Made by a program: the position numbers and the translations under genes
Shown here: positions 21,601-32,144 of the stretch, piece after piece
Layout: every line of letters starts with the position of its first letter
Numbering within the stretch: position 1 is the stretch's first letter
DNA from: Ancylostoma caninum
Lineage: Eukaryota > Nematoda > Chromadorea > Rhabditida > Ancylostomatidae
Length of the DNA stretch: 64,000 bases
Assembly: GCA_037903475.1 (NCBI GenBank)
Contig: JBAJFG010000434.1
Span: forward strand, 1 to 64,000
Direction of reading: 5' to 3'
The notes under the pieces: model-generated
The model's input: only the letters and a program-made list of their open reading frames with translations
Told to the model about the DNA's origin: nothing
Database searches by the model: none

Positions 21601-24600
21601 GACGCCCAAAAGTGGGGAAACGCCTGGAGTCGGGTCCAACTGTGTGATAATGGTGAGCCGGCGCCCAAAAGTGGGGAGGAGGGATGGGTCCAACGTTGTG
21701 ATAAGGCTTTGTCGGCACTCAAAATTGGGGACGACGGGTTCACCATTATGATAAGGGTGCGCCGGCGCCCAGAAGTGGGGAGACGGGTCCACCACTGTGA
21801 TAAGGGTGCGCTGACGCCCAAAAGTGGGGAAACGCCTGGAGTCGGGTCCAACTGTGTGATAAGGGTGAGCCGGCGCCCAAAAGTGGGGAGGAGGGATGGG
21901 TCCAACGTTGTGATAAGGCTTTGTCGGCACTCAAAATTGGGGACGACGGGTTCACCATTATGATAAGGGTGCGCCGGCGCCCAGAAGTGGGGAAACGTCT
22001 GGAGTCGGGTCCAACTGTGTGATGAGGGTGAGCCGGCGCCCAAAAGTGGGGGGATGGGTCCAACGTTGTGATAAGGCCTAGGCGCCGCCCAAAAGTGGGT
22101 AGGAGGACGGGTCCAATGCTGTGATAAGGCTTTGTCGGCACTCAAAATTGGGGACGACGGGTTCACCACTGTGATAAGGGTGCGCTGGCGCCCAAAAGTG
22201 GGGAAACGTCTGGAGTCGGGTCCAGCTGTGTGATGAGGGTGAGCCGGCGCCCAAAAGTGGGTGGATGGGTCCGACGTTGTGATAAGGCCTAGGCGCCGCC
22301 CAAAAGTGGGAGGAGGACGGGTCCAATGCTGTGATAAGCCTTTGTCGGCACTCAAAATTGGGGACGACGGGTTCACCATTATGATAAGGGTGCGCCGGCG
22401 CCCAGAAGTGGGGGAGACGGGTCCACCACTGTGATAAGGGTGCGCTGGCGCCCAAAAGTGGGGAAACGTCTGGAGTCGGGTCCAACTGTGTAATGAGGGT
22501 GAGCCGGCGCCCAAAAGTGGGGGGGATGGGTCCGACGTTGTGATAAGGCTTTGTCGGCACTCAAAATTGGGGACGACGGGTTCACCATTATGATAAGGGT
22601 GCGCCGGCGCCCAGAAGTGGGGAAACGTCTGGAGTCGGGTCCAACTGTGTGATGAGGGTGAGCCGGCGCCCAAAAGTGGGGGGATGGGTCCAACGTTGTG
22701 ATAAGGCCTAGGCGCCGCCCAAAAGTGGGTAGGAGGACGGGTCCAATGCTGTGATAAGGCTTTGTCGGCACTCAAAATTGGGGACGACGGGCTCACCACT
22801 GTGATAAGGGTGCGCTGGCGCCCAAAAGTGGGGAAACGTCTGGAGTCGGGTCCAGCTGTGTGATGAGGGTGAGCCGGCGCCCAAAAGTGGGGGATGGGTC
22901 CAACGTTGTGATAAGGCCTAGGCGCCGCCCAAGTGGAGGAGGACGGGTCCAATGCTATAAGATATGGGTCCAACGTTGCCTAGGCGCCGCCCAAAAGTGG
23001 GTAGGAGGACGGGTCCAATGCTGTGATAAGGCTTTGTCGGCACTCAAAATTGGGGACGACGGGTTCACCACTGTGATAAGGGTGCGCTGGCGCCCAAAAG
23101 TGGGGAAACGTCTGGAGTCGGGTCCAGCTGTGTGATGAGGGTGAGCCGGCGCCCAAAAGTGGGGGGATGGGTCCGACGTTGTGATAAGGCCTAGGCGCCG
23201 CCCAAAAGTGGGAGGAGGACGGGTCCAATGCTGTGATAAGCCTTTGTCGGCACTCAAAATTGGGGACGACGGGTTCACCATTATGATAAGGGTGCGCCGG
23301 CGCCCAGAAGTGGGGAGACGGGTCCACCACTGTGATAAGGGTGCGCTGGCGCCCAAAAGTGGGGAAACGTCTGGAGTCGGGTCCAGCTGTGTGATGAGGG
23401 TGAGCCGGCGCCCAAAAGTGGGGGGGATGGGTCCGACGTTGTGATAAGGCCTTGTCGGCCCAAAATGGGGAGACGGGTCCATTATGATAAGGGTGCGCCG
23501 GCGCCAAAATTGGGGACGACGGGTTCACCATTATGATAAGGGTGCGCCGGCGCCCAGAAGTGGGGAACGGGTCCACCACTGTGATAAGGGTGCGCTGACG
23601 CCCAAAAGTGGGGAAACGCCTGGAGTCGGGTCCAACTGTGTGATAAGGGTGAGCCGGCGCCCAAAAGTGGGGAGGAGGGATGGGTCCAACGTTGTGATAA
23701 GGCTTTGTCGGCACTCAAAATTGGGGACGACGGGTTCACCATTATGATAAGGGTGCGCCGGCGCCCAGAAGTGGGGAAACGTCTGGAGTCGGGTCCAACT
23801 GTGTGATGAGGGTGAGCCGGCGCCCAAAAGTGGGGGGATGGGTCCAACGTTGTGATAAGGCCTAGGCGCCGCCCAAAAGTGGGTAGGAGGACGGGTCCAA
23901 TGCTGTGATAAGGCTTTGTCGGCACTCAAAATTGGGGACGACGGGTTCACCACTGTGATAAGGGTGCGCTGGCGCCCAAAAGTGGGGAAACGTCTGGAGT
24001 CGGGTCCAGCTGTGTGATGAGGGTGAGCCGGCGCCCAAAAGTGGGTGGGATGGGTCCGACGTTGTGATAAGGCCTAGGCGCCGCCCAAAAGTGGGAGGAG
24101 GACGGGTCCAATGCTGTGATAAGCCTTTGTCGGCACTCAAAATTGGGGACGACGGGTTCACCATTATGATAAGGGTGCGCCGGCGCCCAGAAGTGGGGGA
24201 GACGGGTCCACCACTGTGATAAGGGTGCGCTGGCGCCCAAAAGTGGGGAAACGTCTGGAGTCGGGTCCAACTGTGTAATGAGGGTGAGCCGGCGCCCAAA
24301 AGTGGGGGGGATGGGTCCGACGTTGTGATAAGGCCTAGGCGCCGCCCAAAAGTGGGAGGAGGACGGGTCCAATGCTGTGATAAGCCTTTGTCGGCACTCA
24401 AAATTGGGGACGACGGGTTCACCATTATGATAAGGGTGCGCCGGCGCCCAGAAGTGGGGAGACGGGTCCACCACTGTGATAAGGGTGCGCTGACGCCCAA
24501 AAGTGGGGAAACGCCTGGAGTCGGGTCCAACTGTGTGATAAGGGTGAGCCGGCGCCCAAAAGTGGGGAGGAGGGATGGGTCCGTCGTTGTGATAAGGCCT

Positions 24601-25130
24601 AGGCGCCGCCCAAAAGTGGGAGGAGGACGGGTCCAATGCTGTGATAAGCCTTTGTCGGCACTCAAAATTGGGGACGACGGGTTCACCATTATGATAAGGG
24701 TGCGCCGGCGCCCAGAAGTGGGGGAGACGGGTCCACCACTGTGATAAGGGTGCGCTGGCGCCCAAAAGTGGGGAAACGTCTGGAGTCGGGTCCAACTGTG
24801 TGATAAGGGTGAGCCGGCGCCCAAAAGTGGGGGGGGGGGGTAAGGGCCCAACGTTGTGATAAGGCCCCGCCGGCACTCAAAAGTGTGGGAGTCGAGTCCA
24901 ACGATGTGATAAGGGTGAGCCGGCGCCCAAAAGTAGGGGTACGGGTCCAATGCTATGATAAGGCCCCGCCGGCACTCAAAAGTGGGGGGACGGGTCCAAC
25001 GCTGTGATAAGGCTTTGCCGGCATTCAAAATTGGGGGAGACCGCTCCACCACTGTGATAAGGGTGCGCCGGCGCCTAAAGATGGGGAAACGCATGATGGT
25101 CCAGCGTTGTGATAAGGGCGCCCATGTCCA
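18650..25130 (+). repeat. 6.4-kb satellite of ~50-59-bp units in a five-unit higher-order pattern
   Basis: Each unit begins GGGTCCA or GGGTTCA, has GTGATAAGG in the middle and ends in GTGGGG. Five variants alternate: one with GCGCTGG and GGAAACGTCTGGAGTC, one with GAGCCGGCGCCC and a G-run, one with CCTAGGCGCCG, one with CTTTGTCGGCACTC, and one with ATTATGATAAGG. Together they make a ~260-bp higher-order unit repeated with deletions and local duplications. The unit aligns with the ~60-bp minisatellite of the Helitron-like elements. Very long overlapping minus-strand frames occur only because units lack stops. Confidence 0.95.
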
Positions 25131-26088
25131 GAAAAGGAAGTTCGTCACGGCCTAGGTATATTTCTTTATGAATGGTGTCCTGGCACCCGTTCCGGCTATT
25201 CCTTCTACGTATGTGACCTAGGTGCACGTTATTCCAATCCGTTTTCCCCACTCCAGTCCATTTGTATGTAAATCGACCCCACCCTTCATTCTGTTTTTAT
25301 ACATGGGCAGACCCTTATCACTTGAGTTACCACAACAACCTGCTGAAGATGGATTATTTCAAGAGAGCATTTCCACTGTATCGGCTACGTCCAATTATCA
25401 ACGGCCACTAGGGCCAATCAAAAGAAATTATTTCTCCCACGTGGAGGAAGGCTACCGCTCACGCGATCGAGAGCTTTCCAAAAGTCGATGGACTTACTCG
25501 AGAGCGTACAGGATCTACTTTATCTGTCCACTTTTTTTTCTGCATCGTATCCGGAGTATGCGAGCGAAGCGAGCATGCGCCGGCGCCTAAAGATGGGGAA
25601 ACGCATGATGGTCCAGCGTTGTGATAAGGGCGCCCATGTCCAGAAAAGGAAGTTCGTCACGGCCTAGGTATATTTCTTTATGAATGGTGTCCTGGCACCC
25701 GTTCCGGCTATTCCTTCTACGTATGTGACCTAGGTGCACGTTATTCCAATCCGTTTTCCCCACTCCAGTCCATTTGTATGTAAATCGACCCCACCCTTCA
25801 TTCTGTTTTTATACATGGGCAGACCCTTATCACTTGAGTTACCACAACAACCTGCTGAAGATGGATTATTTCAAGAGAGCATTTCCACTGTATCGGCTAC
25901 GTCCAATTATCAACGGCCACTAGGGCCAATCAAAAGAAATTATTTCTCCCACGTGGAGGAAGGCTACCGCTCACGCGATCGAGAGCTTTCCAAAAGTCGA
26001 TGGACTTACTCGAGAGCGTACAGGATCTACTTTATCTGTCCACTTTTTTTTCTGCATCGTATCCGGAGTATGCGAGCGAAGCGAGCAT
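25064..26088. repeat. 512-bp exact tandem duplication at the satellite edge
   Basis: Two copies (25064-25575 and 25576-26087) look identical throughout. The unit starts inside the last satellite unit (GCGCCGGCGCCTAAAGATGG) and ends in GCGAGCGAAGCGAGCAT, so the duplication happened after the satellite formed and is recent. The short open frames inside are not recognised. Confidence 0.9.
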
Positions 26089-26097
26089 CAGTAGAAG

Positions 26098-26133
26098 TCT
26101 GGAGGTCCGGCGTTAGCCGGACGGCCAGACTGG
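26098..26133 (+). other. Hairpin followed by CTGG|T, possible Helitron-type 3' end
   Basis: A 14-bp stem with two mismatches (TCTGGAGGTCCGGC / GCCGGACGGCCAGA, loop GTTA) runs 26098-26129 and is followed at once by CTGG and T. It lies just outside the 512-bp duplication. This resembles the hairpin-plus-CTRR ends of the four smaller elements, but no matching 5' end was found, so the call is speculative. Confidence 0.3.
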
Positions 26134-27189
26134 TACTTACAAATAATTTAACTATGCACGTATAACGGGATATGTGTATGTCAGCAGACACGTCGGTAGT
26201 TTCGCAATTGCTAAGCAGCGCTGTCGCGACGCCGTTTCGTAAGGACGATGCGCTGGTTCTAACACGTCCTGACAAGTGCCAGATGGATTCTAACGGGTCA
26301 TGACCGTCCACATTGGCTATGTGTCTTTAGTCGTTGCATGCACGTCAGAACGTGTTGGCATTGGTATGTGGACGTAGCAACGCGGTTGCGGCGCGGTGTT
26401 AGCTTGGCCTGGCACTCGCATTGAAATGGAATGACCGTGACTAAACGTTTGGGTTTACTCTGTGGAGACTAACTATGATGAGAGGCATTTGGGTATTTTG
26501 ATGGTTTTGACCGTTTGTGTGCAGTGAAATTTTTGGAATAAACTGCAGGCAGGAATGTGACAAAAACGAGATCCGATAGGAATGAGGTGGGCTTCTGTGT
26601 TAATCATTTGGCAGCCTGAGGCATCTGAGGCAGCACACTTCCGCCCCGTGTCCCCCCCCCCCAGGAATCAGCGGTAGCTACTTTTCGTATGATTTTGAGG
26701 GCAAGTGTGCATACAAACATTCAGTTATCCCGGTTCTCAGTCCAGTTCTCAGTCTCGCTTCTCGTTCCGACCCTTTTCAGCCTATTTCCGAAGAAACTCC
26801 CGCTGTTCCTTTACATTTCGGAGAGATGTTCGGTTATTTCTCCGCCAATTACAACAGGCCATTCGAGGGAATTTTCAGGTTGATTGGTGACCCAAAGAAC
26901 CTAGCGAATCTTTGTGTAGCCATCTACTAGGCAAACCAGGGACGTTTTGGAGGCGACAGGGTCACCGATAGATTAAATTCGTAGACATGATCTAATATGA
27001 TCTAATACTGAGTCTATCCATGGGGATTTTTTAAATAAATTACACGTCAGATTTAAAGAGCTTACACGCAAATATATTACCCCCAATATTTTGTCAGCTA
27101 TTTTTGCCATCGACTACAAAAAATAATGTATTTTGATGATTTCAAGACTAGAACATTTTCTCTAAACTGCTCAATGAATTTCTTTTTAG
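26134..27189. other. No gene recognised
   Basis: Mixed-composition sequence with a C-run at about 26650. It presumably contains the promoter or upstream exons of the hAT-derived gene, but none could be supported. Confidence 0.4.
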
Positions 27190-27885
27190 AGGGGAAAGTA
27201 CAGTGAGTACTTCCTGGTGTTCGAGAATATGCTGATCTGCAAGACGTGCAACTGGGCGATACCAAAACCGAAAGATTGCACCACGTCGTCACTTCGTCAT
27301 CACCTAAAAAAGAAACATCTAGACCTCCACAACACGTTCAAGGACAAGGACGAACGCTCGAAAACCGAGCGTACGCTGGCTGCCGAGCGGGCCATAGCGC
27401 TGGCGCAGTGGCTGCAGCGAATCTGCAAGTCCGAGCCGGAGACGGGTCCTGGCTCGTCATCTCAGCCTCAGCAGCCGTATGTGAACGGCTGCACAATTCC
27501 GCAGGTGCTGAACTCGTGGGATCCAGATCGAGAACACATGCTGCTCGTCGACAGAGCCATCACGCAGATGATGTGCACGGCTGTACTGCCGCCCTCATTC
27601 CTGGATAATCCCGGAATCCGCAATCTGCTCGCCGTCACTGCTCCTCGATACCAGCTGAAGCCGCGCGCGTTTTTCACGGAAAGCGCGCTAAGCAATTTGT
27701 ACGAAGAGTACTACACTCGGATCAAGACAATGCTTGAGTCGGCCAACTTCGTGAGTTTCTCCAGCGATGTGAGGTACTTATCTGAGGAAAAAGACTCCCG
27801 CGTAGTCATCACTGCGCACTTCATTGACGACGATATGATGCCCCGGTTTATAGTAGTAGCCTGTCGCTTGTCTCAGGAATTGTAA
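27190..27885 (+). CDS. hAT gene: BED zinc finger and N-terminal catalytic part
   Basis: The exon opens after TTTTTAG in phase 0 (RGKYSEYFLVFENMLICKTC). The BED motif CxxC...HxxxxH lies in residues ~18-42. After a Gln/Ser-rich linker come FVSFSSDVRYLSEE and VVITAHFIDDDMMPRFIVVA, which match the first catalytic block of hAT transposases. Confidence 0.75.
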   Translation, partial: RGKYSEYFLVFENMLICKTCNWAIPKPKDCTTSSLRHHLKKKHLDLHNTFKDKDERSKTERTLAAERAIALAQWLQRICKSEPETGPGSSSQPQQPYVNGCTIPQVLNSWDPDREHMLLVDRAITQMMCTAVLPPSFLDNPGIRNLLAVTAPRYQLKPRAFFTESALSNLYEEYYTRIKTMLESANFVSFSSDVRYLSEEKDSRVVITAHFIDDDMMPRFIVVACRLSQEL

Positions 27886-30800
27886 CAGCTAGCGACGTGA
27901 ACACTCTGTTATCAAAGGTAGTGAACTCATATGACGTGAAGGAGGAAAAGTGTCGCTTGTCCCAGGAATTGTAACAGCTAGCGACGTGAACACTCTGTTA
28001 TCGAAGGTAGTGAACTCATATGACGTGAAGGAGGAAAGGCTCCACATCCTTGTTGAACACTCATCACTGAAGAATGCAACGATTTCAGCAAACAGATTGA
28101 TTCTCCCACGAGTTGCAAAAGGTAAGCCCAGGAGATCTCCACAAAAATCAGTGTAACAGTCCTTTGATTAATCGTAAATCATTAAAAATCCGAAAAAAGG
28201 CAGTGAAGCATAAATTATCAGTGGTGCTCACGACCTTCCCTCTACTATAGAATTTCAGATTCAAATCCAAACCATGAGCGGTCAATTCTTGAGGGTTTAC
28301 GATTGTTACATCTTTTCTTGGAATTCTTCATCATTGTTTTGTTCGCCTATTAAGGTGTGACCTGATTTTTCCTCAATCCAAAACTACATATATCCATAGA
28401 ATAAATGCCTTTTTGATAGAGTTTTTTAGTAACTTGAAATTTTCAAATCATCTGGGAATGGTTTTTCGTCTTATTTGTTTTTTTTTCGTTTCATCCATAT
28501 AGTGAGGGTCTAATTAAGGCAGTGGAAGATGGTTTATCGCTGCTCCTAGGTGAGAATGACACGTTGCTTGGACGTCTCAAGGAGTTGTTCCAGAATTTGT
28601 GGAAATGCGATCCGACAAAGCATATGCGCGACTGCAGCAGGTTGGCCCCAAGAGCTCAAGGAGACCAAGCAAAGTAAGGAATAGAATTTATATACATATG
28701 CTTGTCAAACCTGTATATATGAAAATTAAAGTTTGTGTGTGTATGTATGTATGTATGTATGTATGTATGTATGTATGTATGTATGTATGTATGTATGTAT
28801 GTATGTATGCATGTATGTATGTGTGTATGTGTGTATGTTTGTGGATTTGTTTGTGTGTATGTTCCGAATAGAAATCGCAGAGGATGAAGACGGTCGGAAC
28901 CAAATTTTGCATGCATACCCCTTGGGGCAGGCGGAGGCTACAAGCTACTTCACATCTGAGGCTATCGATCAGCTTGTCGATTATATCAATTTTCACTACT
29001 TTCATTCTTCAATATGCTGAACACGAGTATGGCAATCATTTCGCACAGATATCGATTTATTGATTTCATGGATTTTTTCCCATTTTTGCTTGGTGACGGG
29101 CAAGGACATGTATACTACGGTTTCCCAAAACGCTGAAAACGAATATGACGACCGCTTTGCACGAGATATTGATTTATCGATTTTATTGATATTTTGCTTT
29201 TCTACCCCATGGGACGCTGAGGACATGTCTACTGAGGTTCCTCAATACGCTGAATATGAATACAACAATTATTTTGTTCGAATACGTTGATTCGGTGTCA
29301 TCAAAATAACTTTGCCGACTTTTCGCTCACGGGTTAGTGGAAAAAGGTCACTTTAGACTTTAGACTATGCTGACCACCAGAATTATGGACGTTTTTCATA
29401 AATTTACCGGCGATGGCTTTGTCCTCGGCAGTGTGAAGTACCCTAGGTAGTAAAACATCTGAGCAAAGCCGGGCATACCCTCTAATACGTACATATAGGA
29501 GACCGCAGTGGTCGCCACTCCGCTCTTTACCATATACAATGTGACTAGTGATTGTTTGCGCATCCACAGAATTCATTGGAATGATCGTTCCCACTCATAT
29601 GATTCTACTGCTGACTCATTATGATCCTATTGCTGATTTTTGCTCTAACCTGTTCAGACAGGTGATGAGCGGCTAAGGCGTGAACCTCTACTACTCGGGT
29701 TTCCTGTAAGGCCCATTGTTCTCGTAATTACTTCATATTCTCTTCATTTTTAGCCTTCTGACCGAGTGTGAATAGTCATTGAAAGCGTTCTTCATGTTTT
29801 ATGAGTCTGTTGCCACTAGTATTCTGGCTGTGTCGTATTGCTAAAATTCCGAATGATGCAAATCGAGATTTTCGGTGGCAGAAAAAGACCATTTCCGAAT
29901 TATCATAGATTACCAAATCCTAATTGTGAACTCAATGGCATGAAGATGTGGATTTAGAACGCTTTCCTTTGCAGCCTATTCTCTTTTCGGTGACTTAGTT
30001 GCTACTGTTAGTGGTAAGCTAAGGGCCCAGGCAGAGAGAGAGGGGGGGAGGGGTGTATAGGGTGAGGTGGATACTTACCTCAACTGTTATTCCAGTGAAC
30101 TTATCGAGAGACTCTTGTGAATAAAGCTTCAGATGTCCATTAACTACGTACCATTAAGCTGCGCTTCAACCATAGATGAGGCGGGATTTATTTCGCACTT
30201 GTTAAATGCGTCATATTCCAAGAGTTGTGTAAGCAGCCTTAATTTGGATTTCTTTCAACACAGCTGTGTAGAAAATCATCGGAAATTTTGTATAATTCGA
30301 ATTTTCAGAAAATGGACATGTGCTGGAACTGCTTGTATCAGTTGCTGTGCCGCCTGAATGAGGAGAAGAACTCGCTCTCTTTTGTCCTCGCAGAAAATTC
30401 CGACGGCGCCAACTTTGACGGCAGCGAATGGGAACTCGTACAAGAGATCATCGGCGTGCTGAAACCGCTGGATTTCGCCATTGACCTCGTCAAGCATCCG
30501 TTCTTCACTCCTATATCTGTTGTAATCCCGCTGTACAAAGTGATAGTATGCCAACTGAGAGAGACCTCTTGTATGAAAACTGTCCAGGACGCAATCTGCA
30601 AGAGGTTGACAGAAGTGATGGAAGGGTGCGAGTCACAGGATGAGCTATTCTTGGCCACATTTGTGGACCCTCGGTTTCGAGGAGCGTATTTTACTGCCGA
30701 CAAGCGACAAGGTTTTCTGGAGAAAATCGAGGAGATGGCTTTTCTACCCGTGTTGCAACCGGTACAGATGGTGGAACCCAATTTCGAGGACTTCTCAAAC

Positions 30801-31958
30801 CCTTTCATAGCCTTCCGGAAGTACGAGCAACCAGAGCCTCCAAACAACTCGAAATTGGAAGCGGGCACCAAAGCATTGGTGGTAATTTAATTTTTTCTGG
30901 ATTGTTGATCAGTAGTTTCGATATTTTCACTACACTTGGTGATAGAATTTTTTGTTCTCACGCGTTGAAGAAATTTTCTGATTTTTTTTTCTTATCAGCA
31001 AGCCCTCAAAATTATTATGGATACGCATATGTGGGGTGTATAGGAGTAATGAATGAAAGCTCTGCTGCACACTGACTGCAAGACGATATCTTCCTCAAAC
31101 TCAGATATTAGAACTGAATCGGCGCCACTCTATCTCAAACATTTACCAAGAAGGCTCACAAATGAGTGAAATTGTCGCAGAAACTAAAGAAAAGCTGAAA
31201 CTCCCCACAACGTCCACCAGCCGCACCACCCAGCCAGCCCGCCGCGCCGCGTGGGCGGTGCTACGAGCCATTCCGCAGGAGTTGAGTTGATTGACGTCCC
31301 CTCTATTTGCTGGTTATTCGACGTGGGTGCACTGTTGGTAACATATCTTATCCTGTCGAATCGTTATAATCTGCAAAGATACATTACAGATTTTCTCCAG
31401 CAAACTGGTAGAGAGCCAATCTTTAAAAACAATGTTCAAAGGAACCGTTGTAGTTAGGGTGCGAATATGGCCCAAAATTGGCGAACCGTTCAAAATTGAA
31501 GACGATCTCCACAGTCACCTAAGAGTAGAAACAGTTTTGACGAAAAGGAGGAAGAGAAATTTGCTGATTGGAAAGTCTAGGCTATATAGTCATTGCTGAG
31601 ATTCTTTCTACTGGTCTTCCATTCCTCACTGCAAAATTCATGAGCCAGAATTAAATAGTTTCCAAACCAGCTTAGTTATTTTCGATTTCTTTAGGAACTG
31701 GAAGACTACCTCTCGCAGGATCCCGCCTCCACCATGGATCCTTACGAGTACTGGCGGAATGATGTGAATTCCGCCAAATATCCGTTGATAAGGAAGTTGG
31801 CGCTGAAGTATCTGTCAGCGCCGGGGATTTCCATCGACTGCCAGTCGGTGTTCTCACAACTGGAATACATTACTACAGAATTGCGCAACAACTGGGAGCG
31901 AGAAGACCTGGAAAAGTTGCTGTTTCTGCACCATAATATTCTGATTTATGGTTTTTGA
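27190..31958 (+). CDS. BED-finger / hAT transposase-derived gene (multi-exon)
   Basis: The parts of a hAT transposase occur in order on one strand. A BED-type zinc finger (CKTC...HHLKKKH) and the start of the catalytic core with SSD (first acidic residue) are at 27190-27885. Linker exons lie near 28000-28121 and 28503-28673. The second half of the RNase-H-like fold with LATFVDPRFRGAYF is at 30309-30881, and the C-terminal dimerisation domain at 31695-31958. Exons 30309 and 31695 join in phase 0 through good splice sites. Codons are intact over long stretches, unlike the dead transposons around. An 89-bp tandem duplication at 27862-28039 disrupts the frame after the first exon, so the gene may be inactive, or the copy in this assembly is damaged. 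No hAT terminal inverted repeats were recognised. It could be an autonomous hAT or a domesticated ZBED-like gene. Confidence 0.7.
27862..28039. repeat. 89-bp tandem duplication within the hAT gene
   Basis: TGTCGCTTGTCYCAGGAATT starts both copies, at 27862 and 27951, with only about two differences. Because 89 is not a multiple of three, one copy shifts the frame. Confidence 0.9.
28503..28673 (+). CDS. hAT gene: internal exon
   Basis: It follows CATATAG and ends CAAA|GTAAGG. The frame reads EGLIKAVEDGLSLLLGENDT then LLGRLKELFQNLW, resembling the helical insertion of hAT transposases. The phase to the previous exon is unresolved. Confidence 0.45.
28735..28860. repeat. (GTAT)n microsatellite in an intron
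   Basis: About 25 tandem GTAT units, degenerating to GTGT at the right end. Open frames rich in MYVC or IHTY here are artefacts of the repeat. Confidence 0.95.
29010..29295. repeat. ~121-bp diverged direct repeat
   Basis: Units start at about 29012, 29132 and 29251 with CGCTGAA.ACGAATATG-like sequence followed by a GATATYGATTTATYGATTT block and GACATGTMTACT. The third unit is partial. Confidence 0.6.
29296..30308. other. Intron of the hAT gene, no exon seen
   Basis: No supported exon. A purine-rich tract (GAGAGAGAGGGGGGGAGGGG) lies near 30035. Confidence 0.4.
30309..30881 (+). CDS. hAT gene: C-terminal half of the catalytic domain
   Basis: The exon starts after ATTTTCAG in phase 0 and runs 191 codons. 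It contains WELVQEIIGVLKPLDFAIDL and LATFVDPRFRGAYF, both standard hAT landmarks, and ends GTG|GTAATT in phase 0, which joins cleanly to the exon at 31695. Confidence 0.75.
30882..31694. other. Intron of the hAT gene
   Basis: AT-rich with a short GC-rich CCGCACCACCCAGCC stretch near 31210. No exon recognised. Confidence 0.5.
31695..31958 (+). CDS. hAT gene: dimerisation domain, terminal exon
   Basis: 87 codons then TGA. DPYEYWRND...YPLIRKLALKYLSAPG matches the hAT C-terminal dimerisation domain (usual form W...YP.La.lA..yL.ipatS...ER.FS); here the ER.FS equivalent reads CQSVFSQ. It ends NNWEREDLEKLLFLHHN, as expected for the family's last helix. Confidence 0.8.
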   Translation, partial: ELEDYLSQDPASTMDPYEYWRNDVNSAKYPLIRKLALKYLSAPGISIDCQSVFSQLEYITTELRNNWEREDLEKLLFLHHNILIYGF

Positions 31959-32144
31959 GCTCACTGCTGCTGTAGAAGATCGTTTTTAGCAATTTCATTG
32001 CGTGTCGTTAGAAAGAAGTACGATACACATCGCCTTCACTTCCACATTTACTGGTCGTCTTTACATGTATTTACAGCTAGCAAAAGTGGATCTCCATAGG
32101 TGAAGTATTGCTCTCATTGATTATTTTTACAGTTATTCCATTTA

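Noticed and set aside
18650..25130. CRISPR-like direct repeats
   Set aside because: Units are contiguous without unique spacers, the genome is eukaryotic and no cas genes are present; it is a satellite.
18615..25148. Very long overlapping minus-strand reading frames (up to about 500 codons) with PHFWAPAHPYHT-like repeats
   Set aside because: They run simultaneously in several frames and follow only from satellite units that lack stop codons; no start context, splice sites or non-repeat domain.
25222..26165. Two identical plus-strand frames starting HVIPIRFPHSSPF
   Set aside because: They duplicate only because of the 512-bp tandem repeat; no domain, signal peptide or splice support.
28599..29005. 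Open frames rich in MYVC or IHTY
   Set aside because: Translation of a GTAT microsatellite.
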